Shown here one piece after another: positions 10,012 through 17,877 of a stretch of 37,621 nt of DNA (the first letter of the stretch is position 1; every line of letters begins with the position of its first letter). A model generated the notes under the pieces. It was given only the letters and a program-made list of their open reading frames with translations. It did no database searches and was not told the origin of the DNA. Both the position numbers and the translations under genes were made by a program. Origin of the DNA: a virus; the IMG/VR virus record IMGVR_UViG_3300046028_001210, positions 1 through 37,621 of that record; one strand, written 5' to 3'.

Positions 10012-10228
10012 GAATACGATCTTTACGAGTAAACAAACCTTTTAACTCATCTGGAACACTACCACGCATTGAATAGCGTGTGGAGTAAAGACCAGCAGGG
10101 CCACGTTCAATGATTAGCTTATTAATAATGCCCTGTTCTTCTCGTTCTTCTTTACGCTCTTTAGCTGCTGCTTTCTTCTCTAAACTACGTTCCATTACTC
10201 GATCATACGAAGTTTTAACATCATTCAT
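9959..10228 (-). CDS. Hypothetical charged protein between tail tube genes
   Basis: This 89-residue, highly charged protein has a long KE-rich helix (MERSLEKKAAAKERKEEREEQ, about residues 12-32). A more globular second half follows (GPAGLYSTRYSMRGSVPDELKGLF) and the end is acidic. Its ATG at 10228 overlaps the stop of the upstream small gene (stop at 10221-10223), which suggests translational coupling. It belongs to a run of three small genes between tail tubular A and B that has no counterpart in T7. No domain recognised; a coiled-coil assembly or tail-completion factor is only a guess. Confidence 0.65.
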   Translation of the reverse strand: MNDVKTSYDRVMERSLEKKAAAKERKEEREEQGIINKLIIERGPAGLYSTRYSMRGSVPDELKGLFTRKDRILAIAERRGIEIETETNS

Positions 10229-10388
10229 ACATTACGCCTTTTCCTTTGTGTTCATTTACATCTTTAAGTTTGTTTGCTTCTTCAGGCATCTTATACTTAA
10301 GAGTAACTTCTACTTCTTCAACTTCAGGAGATTGTGCTAGTACTTTTTTAACTTGTTTGTTAATAGAAGATTGTTTATTTGTAGCCAT
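10221..10388 (-). CDS. Small conserved protein (55 aa) with KDVNxxKxKGVM motif
   Basis: The ATG at 10388 overlaps the TAA of tail tubular protein A (TAATG), and the TGA at 10221-10223 overlaps the start of the next gene. That places it firmly in the translationally coupled run. The 55-residue product starts MATNKQSSINKQVKKVLAQS, has an alternating acidic/hydrophobic strand (EVEEVEVTLKYKM) and ends in LKDVNEHKGKGVMYE. The end matches the C-terminus of the protein at 9826-10011. It is probably a short structural or regulatory protein of the tail region. Function unknown. Confidence 0.72.
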   Translation of the reverse strand: MATNKQSSINKQVKKVLAQSPEVEEVEVTLKYKMPEEANKLKDVNEHKGKGVMYE

Positions 10389-11095
10389 TATTTTCTTCCG
10401 TAGTTTACTTTATTGTTATACTTAGCTTCACCATTCTCATTACGCCAAGCATCGTTACGCATAGCCATACGACCTCGTGTAGCCTTACGCTCTTCACGAG
10501 CATTAGCTTGCTGCTTTAAGTTAACAAAGGATTGACTCTTTGCTTCAGCTAATAGTGTTGGAAAGAACTTCTCTGGGATGTTAGGAACAAAACTATCTAC
10601 GTGTGTCCAATCAGCTTGGGCTGTGCCATACACAACACACTTAGAAGATTGTAACGTACTCTCTACAGCTTTGTTAATACCATCAAAGAAAATGTATGTA
10701 TCATCATAACTTGTCCAGTAGATAGGGTCTGCATTAATTACATACCCACTACTGTTAACTACACCAGTTTCTACAACACGAGTATCAATGAGTGTTTGAA
10801 ACTCTTCTGGTGGAATGTACGTAATATCTTTTTTATTATATTTAATCCATTTAAGTTTATTCCATGTATCTGGAATCTTCATTTTAGTTGGATTATTAGT
10901 ATCGCCTAGTGGGTTAAGTGTGCCTAATACAAATGAAAAAGGCCAATCACGTTGGCTAATAAGTTCAAAGTAAGCTTCCTTAACTAGTTCTGCAACTTGT
11001 ACAGCTTCTACAGTTTCGTCAATAGAGTCTACAGGGTCACTATCAAGTGCAGAAAGAATGTTCTGCGTCATGTCTAGTAGTGATAGTTTAGCCAT
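10388..11095 (-). CDS. Tail tubular protein A (gp11-like)
   Basis: I start this gene at the ATG at 11095 (MAKLSLLDMTQNIL), 235 residues, because it is preceded by GGAG at good spacing and lies 1 nt past the upstream stop. The frame is open for 24 nt further upstream. The N-terminal LSLLDMTQNILSAL and the following DxVDSIDETVEAVQVAELVKEAYFEL match the helical start of gatekeeper/tail tubular A proteins. The QRDWPFS motif (about 48-54) is a known hallmark of that family. It should form the ring between portal and nozzle. Length is close to T7 gp11 (196 residues), slightly longer. It is followed by three small genes and then its partner, tail tubular B. Confidence 0.85.
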   Translation of the reverse strand: MAKLSLLDMTQNILSALDSDPVDSIDETVEAVQVAELVKEAYFELISQRDWPFSFVLGTLNPLGDTNNPTKMKIPDTWNKLKWIKYNKKDITYIPPEEFQTLIDTRVVETGVVNSSGYVINADPIYWTSYDDTYIFFDGINKAVESTLQSSKCVVYGTAQADWTHVDSFVPNIPEKFFPTLLAEAKSQSFVNLKQQANAREERKATRGRMAMRNDAWRNENGEAKYNNKVNYGRK

Positions 11096-11096
11096 A

Positions 11097-11750
11097 TTAT
11101 GCTCCAGAAGTGGAAGCAAATAAACTCATTGTATATACACGAAGATTACCTGAGCCACCGTTATTTTTAGCCCACACTTCAACGTAATCACCGCTATCTA
11201 GTGCTACATCTGAGTGACAAGATACAGAATGTTTAATACCAGATTCAGTTGTTACAATCATATTACTACCGTTAATTTGTGTAGTTCCATTTTTGTATAG
11301 TGCAAATTCTAAATCACGAGCAGAACCACTCGTTTGGTCAACACTAAGATTAAACACAATGTCTAACTTAGCCGGGCCAGTGTTGCTATACGTTAGTCGT
11401 GCATTAGTACCTTCAATAACATCTCGTGCAAGACCATTAGCTGTAGTAGTAGGTGCAACTTTAGTAAATACAGATGGGTAGGTTAATGTGTAAGGAGATG
11501 CAATGTTGTAAAAGTAAATGCTACCATGTGCAGCAGTTGCAAATACAAAGTTACCACTACCGTCTACAGCAAGGAATTGACCTGCTGTACCGTTAGTAGT
11601 TAAATTAGAAAGGCTTTGAGGGCCTAGTTTAACCCATGAACCACTACCAGCACCATCGGCAACATATACCTTTTTGGCAGTAGCAGAATCAGCACCCTTT
11701 GGTTCATGCAAGTTAGAGCCAGTCAAGGCAGAATGTTGTACGTTTGCTAT
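11097..11750 (-). CDS. Structural appendage protein with C1q/TNF-like C-terminus, probable AUA start
   Basis: The frame ends at 11097. The first conventional start is a TTG at 11726, which has no Shine-Dalgarno sequence. Upstream in frame the translation reads ANVQHSALTGSNLHEPKG, the conserved N-terminus of a common phage structural family (HSxLTGxxLHEPKG). It begins at an ATA codon at 11748-11750 placed 7 nt after GGAG. I therefore propose initiation at AUA (217 residues). Residues about 20-75 form a Gly/Ser-rich linker (NLTTNGTAGQFLAVDGSGNF). The rest is beta-rich (FALYKNGTTQINGS, DSGDYVEVWAKNNGG, YTMSLF), as in C1q/TNF-like head fibres or tail appendages. It lies between the terminator after the capsid operon and tail tubular A. 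A virion surface role is likely. Confidence 0.72.
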   Translation of the reverse strand: MANVQHSALTGSNLHEPKGADSATAKKVYVADGAGSGSWVKLGPQSLSNLTTNGTAGQFLAVDGSGNFVFATAAHGSIYFYNIASPYTLTYPSVFTKVAPTTTANGLARDVIEGTNARLTYSNTGPAKLDIVFNLSVDQTSGSARDLEFALYKNGTTQINGSNMIVTTESGIKHSVSCHSDVALDSGDYVEVWAKNNGGSGNLRVYTMSLFASTSGA

Positions 11751-11782
11751 GATAGTTCTCCAAAAGGAAAAGGAGGGAGCAT
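11747..11782 (-). CDS. Possible 11-codon leader ORF inside the terminator
   Basis: A GGAGG sequence 7 nt before an ATG at 11782 opens an 11-residue frame (MLPPFPFGELS) whose TAG (11747-11749) overlaps the ATA proposed as start of the next gene. Its ribosome site and start are part of the terminator stem, so translation could compete with hairpin formation or feed ribosomes to the AUA start. It is too short to judge as a protein and may be fortuitous. Confidence 0.3.
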   Translation of the reverse strand: MLPPFPFGELS

Positions 11783-11794
11783 TGCGCCCCCTCC
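11761..11794 (-). terminator. Rho-independent terminator after the capsid operon
   Basis: On the minus strand GGAGGGGGC (11794-11786) pairs with GCTCCCTCC (11780-11772), a 9-bp stem with one G-U pair, around a 5-nt loop. TTTTCCTTTT follows. It lies just after the decoration gene that follows the major capsid protein, the same position as the T7 late terminator after gene 10. It should lower transcription into the tail genes relative to capsid. A mini-ORF with its own GGAGG runs through the stem. Confidence 0.85.
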
Positions 11795-11807
11795 AATTTA
11801 GTTACAA

Positions 11808-12266
11808 TTAGATGTAACGGACAAAAATGTCAGCAGTACCGGCAGTGAACGTGCCAGTGAAAGCAACATCTAGAGTGTCAGCAGCAGCGTACACTTTGCC
11901 TAGACCACGGTTGGATGCAGCATCGCCAATGGCGTATGCACCAGCAGCACGGATAGTTGCACCAATGGTTAGGTTAGCAACAGCACCTTGAGTAGCTGAA
12001 ATCCAGCCATCAGGGTCAGTACCATCACCTAGTTGTACGTCAGTACCACCAACCCAAGCAGTGCCTACTTTCACAACCACATCCTGTACAACAGAACCTG
12101 CGGGAAGGTCAATGTTTGCACCAGAGCTTTGGAAAGTAATTGCTAGGCGAGCCTCTTTTACAACGCCGTCAGTTTCAAGTACGCCAGAGACATTACGTTC
12201 TGCGAAGTTAGGGCCAAAGCCCACAACTAGACCATCAGCGTTTGTCCAAGTAGATTTACGAGTCAT
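11808..12266 (-). CDS. Probable capsid decoration/head protein
   Basis: This 152-residue protein follows the major capsid gene by 18 nt and is the last gene before the terminator. It is Gly/Ala/Val/Thr-rich and beta-rich with almost no Cys or His. Segments such as LPAGSVVQDVVVKVGTAWVGG and GTFTAGTADIFVRYI are typical of outer-capsid or fibre-like beta sandwiches. A small protein at this place, downstream of the major capsid gene, is common in podoviruses and often decorates or stabilises the head. The start ATG (MTRKSTWTNADG) has AAAGGA upstream. I do not recognise the family with certainty, so the decoration role is inferred from position, length and expected strong expression. Confidence 0.65.
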   Translation of the reverse strand: MTRKSTWTNADGLVVGFGPNFAERNVSGVLETDGVVKEARLAITFQSSGANIDLPAGSVVQDVVVKVGTAWVGGTDVQLGDGTDPDGWISATQGAVANLTIGATIRAAGAYAIGDAASNRGLGKVYAAADTLDVAFTGTFTAGTADIFVRYI

Positions 12267-12284
12267 TTCAGTATCCTTTCAATA

Positions 12285-13241
12285 TTAGATGGTTGATTTA
12301 GAAATGACTGACACTAGGCACTCTGGGCGATAGAGCTTGAGGCCAAAACGTGCATTCATAACATATTCATCACGGCGCAAATCTTTGTTACGCTCGTATT
12401 CGACACGAGGCATCTGACGATAAGCACCCACGAATGGGGTTAGATCACCACCAACAGACATGAAGATGTTGGTAACTGGAGTAGCAGGAACTGAAACACT
12501 GTTAATAGTGGTGTCAGTAGGAGTTGCTAGGAAGTTAGAAACATACACATCAAAACCAAAGAAGCTGCGAATGAAACGCATACCAGTAACTTCATTAACG
12601 AAACCACCATTCACAATACCTTGGAACTGTGGGTTGTTGATGAAGGCTTGAGCGCCAACTAGGGTGTTGAACACATACTCTTGTGAAGCATCGATGATGG
12701 CAACACGAGTACCGCCAGCCTGTGCTTTATCTAGAGCATACTTAGCCTTAGCGAAGTCATCTAGAGATAGAACAGTGTTAGAGCTACCAGAGGCAACAAA
12801 GCGGTGTGAAGCACCGTTAATGCTGTTTAGGTCGTTAACAGTTTGGGTGTTAGCTAGTGAGAAGACAGAAGACTCTAGATTCTCATCTAGGGCACGGCGC
12901 ATCTTAGAAGGGAACATACCAATCAGTTGACCAGCGTAGTAGCTGTCTTGTTTAGCTTTGTCCGTAATGAACGTAGCACTTTCAACGTAACGGTCAATAG
13001 AGAAGGTGAACTCACCAGTATCCATTGCATCGTACGTTACAGGGGTATTCTCAGCAACTTCCCGCATTGGTAGTTCACCAATAGAGGGGATAGTAAACTG
13101 ATTACCATCGGGGAAACCATTGAGCATACGGACATATTTAGTGCCCATTAGTTGCTCTTGTAGAATATCTTTTAGTTCTGAAGACCAGAGTTCTGTGCGA
13201 ACAAGATGTTCATTAACTTTTGAATAGTCAATACCAGCCAT
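12285..13241 (-). CDS. Major capsid protein (HK97 fold)
   Basis: The 318-residue protein shows features of podovirus major capsid proteins: an N-terminal arm (HLVRTELWSSELKDILQEQL), the P-domain/E-loop-like section (TIPSIGELPMREVAENTPVTYD), a spine helix region (FAKAKYALDKAQAGGTRVAIID) and a C-terminal VNARFGL-like end (YVMNARFGLKLYRPECLV). It is preceded by a scaffold-like gene with a 10-nt gap and followed by a small head protein and a strong terminator, as expected for the most highly expressed gene. A good ribosome site (AAGGAG) precedes the ATG at 13241. It should form the icosahedral shell. Codon and base use fit its neighbours. High confidence on role; assignment to a particular capsid family would need a profile search. 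Confidence 0.9.
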   Translation of the reverse strand: MAGIDYSKVNEHLVRTELWSSELKDILQEQLMGTKYVRMLNGFPDGNQFTIPSIGELPMREVAENTPVTYDAMDTGEFTFSIDRYVESATFITDKAKQDSYYAGQLIGMFPSKMRRALDENLESSVFSLANTQTVNDLNSINGASHRFVASGSSNTVLSLDDFAKAKYALDKAQAGGTRVAIIDASQEYVFNTLVGAQAFINNPQFQGIVNGGFVNEVTGMRFIRSFFGFDVYVSNFLATPTDTTINSVSVPATPVTNIFMSVGGDLTPFVGAYRQMPRVEYERNKDLRRDEYVMNARFGLKLYRPECLVSVISKSTI

Positions 13242-13251
13242 TTAATTCTCC

Positions 13252-13977
13252 TTATTGCCCAAAGTATAGGGCGGGGTTTTTAGTAACAGTTTGTTGTAAC
13301 TTATGCTGGAACTCTTGTGACCAATATTGATTAGGATTCTCTTTGCGAACCTTAGCGGCCCACTCTTTAGTTCCTTCAATAGTAGCACGATTTCCTGCGT
13401 TAGAAGCTACAGAAGTAGTATTCACTGAACCATTGTCCATGTTGTTTGTAGGCAACGAAGTACCACTAAACATTGACACAAATTCAGCCGGGTCAGTAGC
13501 TGCCAATTCCATTAAGATACGTGCTTTCTCTGGGTTAGCAGCACGTTGTTTGAACATCTCTTCTGCTTTCTCTCCAAACTTATCTTTCATAAGTTTATCA
13601 GCTAGCAATAGATTATCTGTCTTGGTCTTAGCGACTTCTCGCCCTAGTAACGTCTTCTCCACAAGCTGTTGCACATCTTCAGAGCTAAAACCCTGAACAG
13701 GAGGATTGTCATCCACTGGCGCGACATTTTGTTTTGACATACGCTCAAGAACCTCGTCAATAGTTTTGGCTTGTGTCACTTGCTCACGTAGCTTACGATT
13801 GTCTTCTTTCAAAGTCTCGATAAACTGGTCAGCATTAGAATAAGCCTTAGCTAAATCCTCTGGTGTCTTGTATTTTTGATTCTCTCCAACTAGTGAAGTG
13901 AATAGTTCCACAACAGGTGTCTCTGTCGTAGGGGTGGCATTGTGGTCTTCATTGCCAAAAATGGTTGCATTGGTCAT
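13252..13977 (-). CDS. Capsid assembly (scaffolding) protein
   Basis: This 241-residue protein is acidic to neutral and mostly helical, with a predicted coiled coil near residues 40-80 (NADQFIETLKEDNRKLREQV). A long charged helix follows (EVAKTKTDNLLLADKLMKDKFGEKAEEMF), then a polar Asn/Ser/Thr linker and a C-terminal basic helix ending FQHKLQQTVTKNPALYFGQ. That C-terminal region fits the part of scaffolds that binds the coat protein. It sits directly before the major capsid gene, as in T7 (gene 9 before gene 10). The ATG is preceded by TTAGGAGATAACTTAAGC, a strong ribosome site, and by the repeated promoter-like element at 14007-14040. It should guide procapsid assembly and leave before maturation. 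Confidence 0.85.
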   Translation of the reverse strand: MTNATIFGNEDHNATPTTETPVVELFTSLVGENQKYKTPEDLAKAYSNADQFIETLKEDNRKLREQVTQAKTIDEVLERMSKQNVAPVDDNPPVQGFSSEDVQQLVEKTLLGREVAKTKTDNLLLADKLMKDKFGEKAEEMFKQRAANPEKARILMELAATDPAEFVSMFSGTSLPTNNMDNGSVNTTSVASNAGNRATIEGTKEWAAKVRKENPNQYWSQEFQHKLQQTVTKNPALYFGQ

Positions 13978-14006
13978 GCTTAAGTTATCTCCTAAAAAGT
14001 AGCAGT

Positions 14007-14040
14007 CTTAGAGTAGGTATTTTAAAAAACGTTACCTCTT
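14007..14040 (-). promoter_or_regulatory. Two-block repeated element, copy B (candidate late promoter)
   Basis: Reading the minus strand from 14040, AAGAGGTAACGTTTTT is followed after 11 nt by CTCTAAG, about 30 nt before the scaffold start codon at 13977. The same two blocks at exactly the same spacing occur at 26316-26349 before the fibre operon. The two sites agree at 24 of 34 positions, with the differences mostly in the 11-nt spacer. Location upstream of the scaffold/capsid genes parallels the strong T7 promoter before genes 9-10. A phage polymerase promoter or an activator site is likely; no polymerase gene is visible here. Confidence 0.6.
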
Positions 14041-14283
14041 AACTCCGTCAGGTAACATTGTAACAATTTGCTCAATAATCTTAGATTGCCCTAAGTTGAA
14101 TGCAAGTTTAGCATAATGGTTAGGACAATCAAAATCATCTTTCTTAGTTGAAGTAAGTTCTTTATTTAATACTAGTAAAGTATTATATAATGTTTCTAAT
14201 ACATAAGTACTATTATTCCATAACTTAGTAAACTCTTCATTACTAATATCTTTAGGTTTATTATTTAATAGTAGTTTATTCAT
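14032..14283 (-). CDS. AT-rich orphan gene between portal and scaffold
   Basis: This 83-residue frame encodes an Asn/Leu/Lys-rich, mostly helical protein (ISNEEFTKLWNNSTYVLETLYNTLLVLNKELTS) with one Cys-Pro pair near the middle. Its DNA is clearly more AT-rich than the flanking portal and scaffold genes. No Shine-Dalgarno sequence precedes the ATG; the upstream stretch is TATATATATATT. The stop lies inside promoter-like element B. I recognise no family. It may be a recently acquired cargo gene. Expression is uncertain given the missing ribosome site. Confidence 0.55.
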   Translation of the reverse strand: MNKLLLNNKPKDISNEEFTKLWNNSTYVLETLYNTLLVLNKELTSTKKDDFDCPNHYAKLAFNLGQSKIIEQIVTMLPDGVKR

Positions 14284-14317
14284 AATATATATATATAATA
14301 GTTAATATATAACTAGT

Positions 14318-16084
14318 TTACACTATTTGATTAGGATTGTCAATAGCTGGCCCTTCAGGGCTAATAGTTGCTTCAGTTTGAATATCTTCAGACACTTGGT
14401 TCATAAGTCGTTGTGTCTCAGCTTGTTCAAAGATGAGTGCATTATCCTGTACAATTTTGTAATTCTGCCAGCCTAGATTCTCTTCCAATGCTTTGGCAAT
14501 AGCCTTACCACTAATGTGGGCAGCTACAGAAGGGATAGCAGCCACTGCTTGCATTGTCTGTGCCAACTCTTGAATGAACCTAGCTTGGTCAGCAAAGTGC
14601 CTTGCACCGATTGGGTAGATTTTACCAGCAGCAGTTAAATCTTCTTTACTCACTTCAACAAACACTTCTGTGTTGTAGTCTTCATCAATTGTACGGATAC
14701 GTTCAACACCTTCAAAGTTACGGATAGACTCAGCCAACATACCGTTCAGGAGAGGTTCTAGGATGTTTCGCTCAAACCAGCTCACCTTGCTCTGGAAAAT
14801 GCGTCCTGCGGCGTTCTCAAGGCTCTGTACCTCGTATTTAGTCTTCTCACCCGGTGTACGAATACCCATTGCTTGCTTAGGTGCTCCAGCAAGCTCTTCC
14901 ATACGATTCATCAACTCGTTAATCTGCATGTCTGCTTGTAGTGCAGTGGCATCAGGACGTAAAAATTCAACGCTACCTTCATCACCAGCAAAGATAGTGG
15001 CTCCGGGTTCGTATTCAAACTCTTCAACCGTAGAACCCTTAACTACCATTACGGGGTAGGCAATAAGGTCAAATACGTCTGCCTTCAAGTTCTCTAGGTG
15101 GTCAATGCGATATTGCATACCAACCAACTGATCTAAAGGCCCTTGTGCCCATAGGTTGTCTGTGCGTAGACGCCAACCGCAATGGAACATAGGTTTGTTG
15201 CCTGTCCACAACGGATTAGGTTGTTTACGTAGTATCCACTTACGATCTACAATGGTTACCAACTGGTTACGAAGAAGTTTTTTGGTATCTGGGTCATAAA
15301 TGTCACCCCAAAACTCTAGCAGTTCTACCATATCGCTATCAAGATATTCGTCAGCACTACCAAAACCGTCAATAGCCATATTGACTTCCTTCTTAAACTC
15401 AGGGTCATCCCTGTAGTTTTGACGGAAAGACAACACTTTTTCAATCACTGCTTTATCGTAATTGAGTGCAGGTTTAGTTTCTACATCAGTTAGCAAGTCG
15501 CCAATAGACTTAAGCATACGGCGAACAAGAGGTGTCTTACTAAAGTCTTCAGCTAGTGGATTAAAAACAACATCTGTTGGATTAATGCGATAGGCTTTAG
15601 GGCCTACATAGCGGCTAACAACATTGCCAGTGTCATCACTAATAATGTCTCGTACGTAGTCATAAGTAACAACTACGTTACCAAAGTCTACATAGTCATA
15701 GATGAGTTGAGAAACAAGAAGCTGGAAGTTAGACGCCTTTAGCTTCTGCTTCATGTAGTTAGTAATGGCATAACGCTTTTTAGTTAAATCCTTATCCTTA
15801 TCAGTTGCTTCCCAAAAGAACCAGTTGTCGGATGGAAACAACGCTGCCATATAGTTGGCATGTAAGTTATCTCGAATCTGAGTTAGTTTAGGAGTAACTG
15901 TAGAGTTCTTCCACGGTAGTTTGTTATTGCTAGTCTTACGTGTATTTGTTGCAAAAATGTAACTACGTAATTCTTGCTGCTCATCTTTCCATGACGCACG
16001 GGCACTATCCCACCGTACCCACATATCAGAAATTTTAACAGCCAACACATCATCAGTGAAACTTACTTGAATATTATCGTTCAT
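14318..16084 (-). CDS. Portal protein (head-tail connector)
   Basis: The 588-residue protein has the podovirus portal layout: an N-terminal WDSARASWKDEQQELRSYIFATNTRKT, then LPWKNSTVTPKLTQIRDNLHANYMAALFPSDNWFFWE (about 58-95), and an acidic wing region (residues about 200-260). In the C-terminal half, LAGAPKQAMGIRTPGEKTKYEVQSLENAAGRIF and SWFERNILEPLLNGML form the stem/crown signature of T7-like connectors. It should form the dodecameric ring through which DNA is packaged and ejected. The terminase large subunit is immediately upstream (9-nt gap). T7 gp8 is 536 residues, so the length fits. The C-terminal tail is acidic and disordered (SPEGPAIDNPNQIV). High confidence. Confidence 0.93.
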   Translation of the reverse strand: MNDNIQVSFTDDVLAVKISDMWVRWDSARASWKDEQQELRSYIFATNTRKTSNNKLPWKNSTVTPKLTQIRDNLHANYMAALFPSDNWFFWEATDKDKDLTKKRYAITNYMKQKLKASNFQLLVSQLIYDYVDFGNVVVTYDYVRDIISDDTGNVVSRYVGPKAYRINPTDVVFNPLAEDFSKTPLVRRMLKSIGDLLTDVETKPALNYDKAVIEKVLSFRQNYRDDPEFKKEVNMAIDGFGSADEYLDSDMVELLEFWGDIYDPDTKKLLRNQLVTIVDRKWILRKQPNPLWTGNKPMFHCGWRLRTDNLWAQGPLDQLVGMQYRIDHLENLKADVFDLIAYPVMVVKGSTVEEFEYEPGATIFAGDEGSVEFLRPDATALQADMQINELMNRMEELAGAPKQAMGIRTPGEKTKYEVQSLENAAGRIFQSKVSWFERNILEPLLNGMLAESIRNFEGVERIRTIDEDYNTEVFVEVSKEDLTAAGKIYPIGARHFADQARFIQELAQTMQAVAAIPSVAAHISGKAIAKALEENLGWQNYKIVQDNALIFEQAETQRLMNQVSEDIQTEATISPEGPAIDNPNQIV

Positions 16085-16093
16085 ATATTACGG

Positions 16094-17617
16094 TCAGATT
16101 GACACGCCTCCAAACTTAGAATTAAATGCAATTACATTAGTACGTTTACCCCAACTACGTTGATTAACAGGGGCCTTACAAATCTCTACACAAGCAGCTA
16201 ACGCATCCTTAACGTCATCATGCTCTGGGTTATTCATCATTAATTCTTCTTCTAGAATTTGACAGTTACCACCTTTATAATGCCAGATTTGATTGTTGCT
16301 ATACCTAGGTTCTAGGATAGCTGCAATACGTTCTGCCTTACTCATGGTCTTAGGTGGGTTATACTCATCAATAGTAAACACAATGTTTTGGCTACGCATG
16401 TAGTCCCTAAACTGACTAACAATAAGTCGCTGTGCAGCTACCACTTCACAACGCATCTTCTTAAACCGCCACTTACGAAACACTGTTTCTGCTTTGTCAT
16501 ACATTACAGAAATCTTGTTAGTTTTAAAACGATCAATGTCTAATACATAATAGTTGTTATCAGAGTCAATACCCACAACTGCAATTACGGTGTAATCAGA
16601 GTTATTGCTAACAGAGTAAGCAAAGTCCATTGCGGCATAAACATGAAGTAGTTTGTCCCCAAAATACCAAGCACCACTAAAGTTTTCAATCTTATCGCGC
16701 TCGTAGTAGTTAAATCTGCTACGGTCAATAAGCTGTGTTTCCACAGCGTTCGGGTTGTTATAATATTGTGCATAAAATTGAGTAATATCTAGATACTTTG
16801 CTTTTTTACGAGCAAGTTCACGTTCATCAAAGCCGAATGTCTTACCATCAGTGCGCCGTTGTTTAGGCCAAAGGAACTCACCACCACGTTCAACTACACG
16901 TTCGAAAACCTCATACACTTCGTTTTCAATTTCATTCTCATCATTGTCATCCATGTACAACTCAACCATTTCCATCATGTCTTTGTACAAATCTCCGGGA
17001 TGATAGCGAGTACCTACAGCCCACTCTTGTGCCCCTGTAGATTCAATTGAAGATAGTTGTGAGTAGAAAGACCGAACTTGGTCTCTACCTGTTTGTGTAT
17101 AAGCATTGTCTGGTACAACTACGTCATCTAAAACAGCTACGTTACAATGTAAACCTGTTACGTTGGCCGTAATACCAGATGCTTTAATTGTTGCATCACG
17201 AATACCTTCAAGTTTACGTTTAGGGTGGTCAACACTAATCTCGTCAACTGCCCAACGCTCTCGTTTACCCTCATTCTCATTAACCATCTCAGGCCAATAG
17301 AAACGATAGATATCTGACAATAGAATATCTTTAACTGCTTTAAGTTGCTTTTCAGCCAAGTTAGCTGTAGCAGATACGTATAGAACAGTTGTTTCTGGAT
17401 TCTTAGTAACCCACCACGCTACACGGTAGGCAATCATTGCACTCTTTTGGTGATCGCGTGGAAGAAGAACCAGTTGGTTATCCTTAGCATCTTGTCTACC
17501 CCACCAAGCACACAACTCCTCATGCACAACACCCAACATACGATGGGGTGCAATGAGGCGAATAAATGTTAGTAGGTCTGCTTCTGCTGCTTGCTTAACT
17601 AGTTCTTTTTCTGACAT
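16094..17617 (-). CDS. terL: Terminase large subunit (packaging ATPase and nuclease)
   Basis: I start at the ATG at 17617, which overlaps the upstream stop (TAATG). A GTG two codons earlier is less likely. In the 507-residue product, LPRDHQKS (52-59) is the Walker A variant found in T7-like terminases, NVAVLDDVV (159-167) the Walker B, and VSATANLAEKQ (81-91) the coupling motif region. The C-terminal RNase H-like nuclease is marked by AAMDFAYS (D331), VLDIDRF (D361) and HDDVKDAL (D467/D468/D471). It drives DNA into the prohead and cuts concatemers together with TerS and the portal. The portal gene follows directly and the small subunit lies three genes upstream. T7 gp19 is 586 residues; this one is somewhat shorter but has both domains. 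Confidence 0.93.
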   Translation of the reverse strand: MSEKELVKQAAEADLLTFIRLIAPHRMLGVVHEELCAWWGRQDAKDNQLVLLPRDHQKSAMIAYRVAWWVTKNPETTVLYVSATANLAEKQLKAVKDILLSDIYRFYWPEMVNENEGKRERWAVDEISVDHPKRKLEGIRDATIKASGITANVTGLHCNVAVLDDVVVPDNAYTQTGRDQVRSFYSQLSSIESTGAQEWAVGTRYHPGDLYKDMMEMVELYMDDNDENEIENEVYEVFERVVERGGEFLWPKQRRTDGKTFGFDERELARKKAKYLDITQFYAQYYNNPNAVETQLIDRSRFNYYERDKIENFSGAWYFGDKLLHVYAAMDFAYSVSNNSDYTVIAVVGIDSDNNYYVLDIDRFKTNKISVMYDKAETVFRKWRFKKMRCEVVAAQRLIVSQFRDYMRSQNIVFTIDEYNPPKTMSKAERIAAILEPRYSNNQIWHYKGGNCQILEEELMMNNPEHDDVKDALAACVEICKAPVNQRSWGKRTNVIAFNSKFGGVSI

Positions 17618-17877
17618 TACCACTTAACCTTATTTGCCCAATATGCAGCACTCATTTTACCCTTAGCAATGTTTTTAGCATGTCGTGCTTTAAAGGAGGC
17701 TTGTCGTGCAGTTGGTTCTTTATCACCAGAAACACCTTGTTGACCAAACCGAATAGTTTTAACTTGATCGCCTTCTTTAGCTACAACAACATGGCTCTTA
17801 GTAGCATGACTAGGTGTACGCTTAGGTTTGTTAAATCCAGAAACTCCTGCTCGTTCTAACCGACTATCTTTTGGCAT
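17617..17877 (-). CDS. Conserved small basic phage protein upstream of terL
   Basis: The 86-residue, Lys/Arg/Gly-rich protein begins MPKDSRLERAGVSGFNKPKRTPSH. It contains the block VVAKEGDQVKTIRFGQQG and ends AKNIAKGKMSAAYWANKVKW. I recognise this pattern as a widespread uncharacterised family found near terminase genes in environmental podoviruses; no activity is known to me. Its start overlaps the preceding stop (TAATG-type) and its own stop overlaps the terL start, so it is made together with the packaging proteins. The high positive charge and Trp/Tyr-rich end suggest nucleic-acid or terminase contact, but that is inference. Confidence 0.75.
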   Translation of the reverse strand: MPKDSRLERAGVSGFNKPKRTPSHATKSHVVVAKEGDQVKTIRFGQQGVSGDKEPTARQASFKARHAKNIAKGKMSAAYWANKVKW

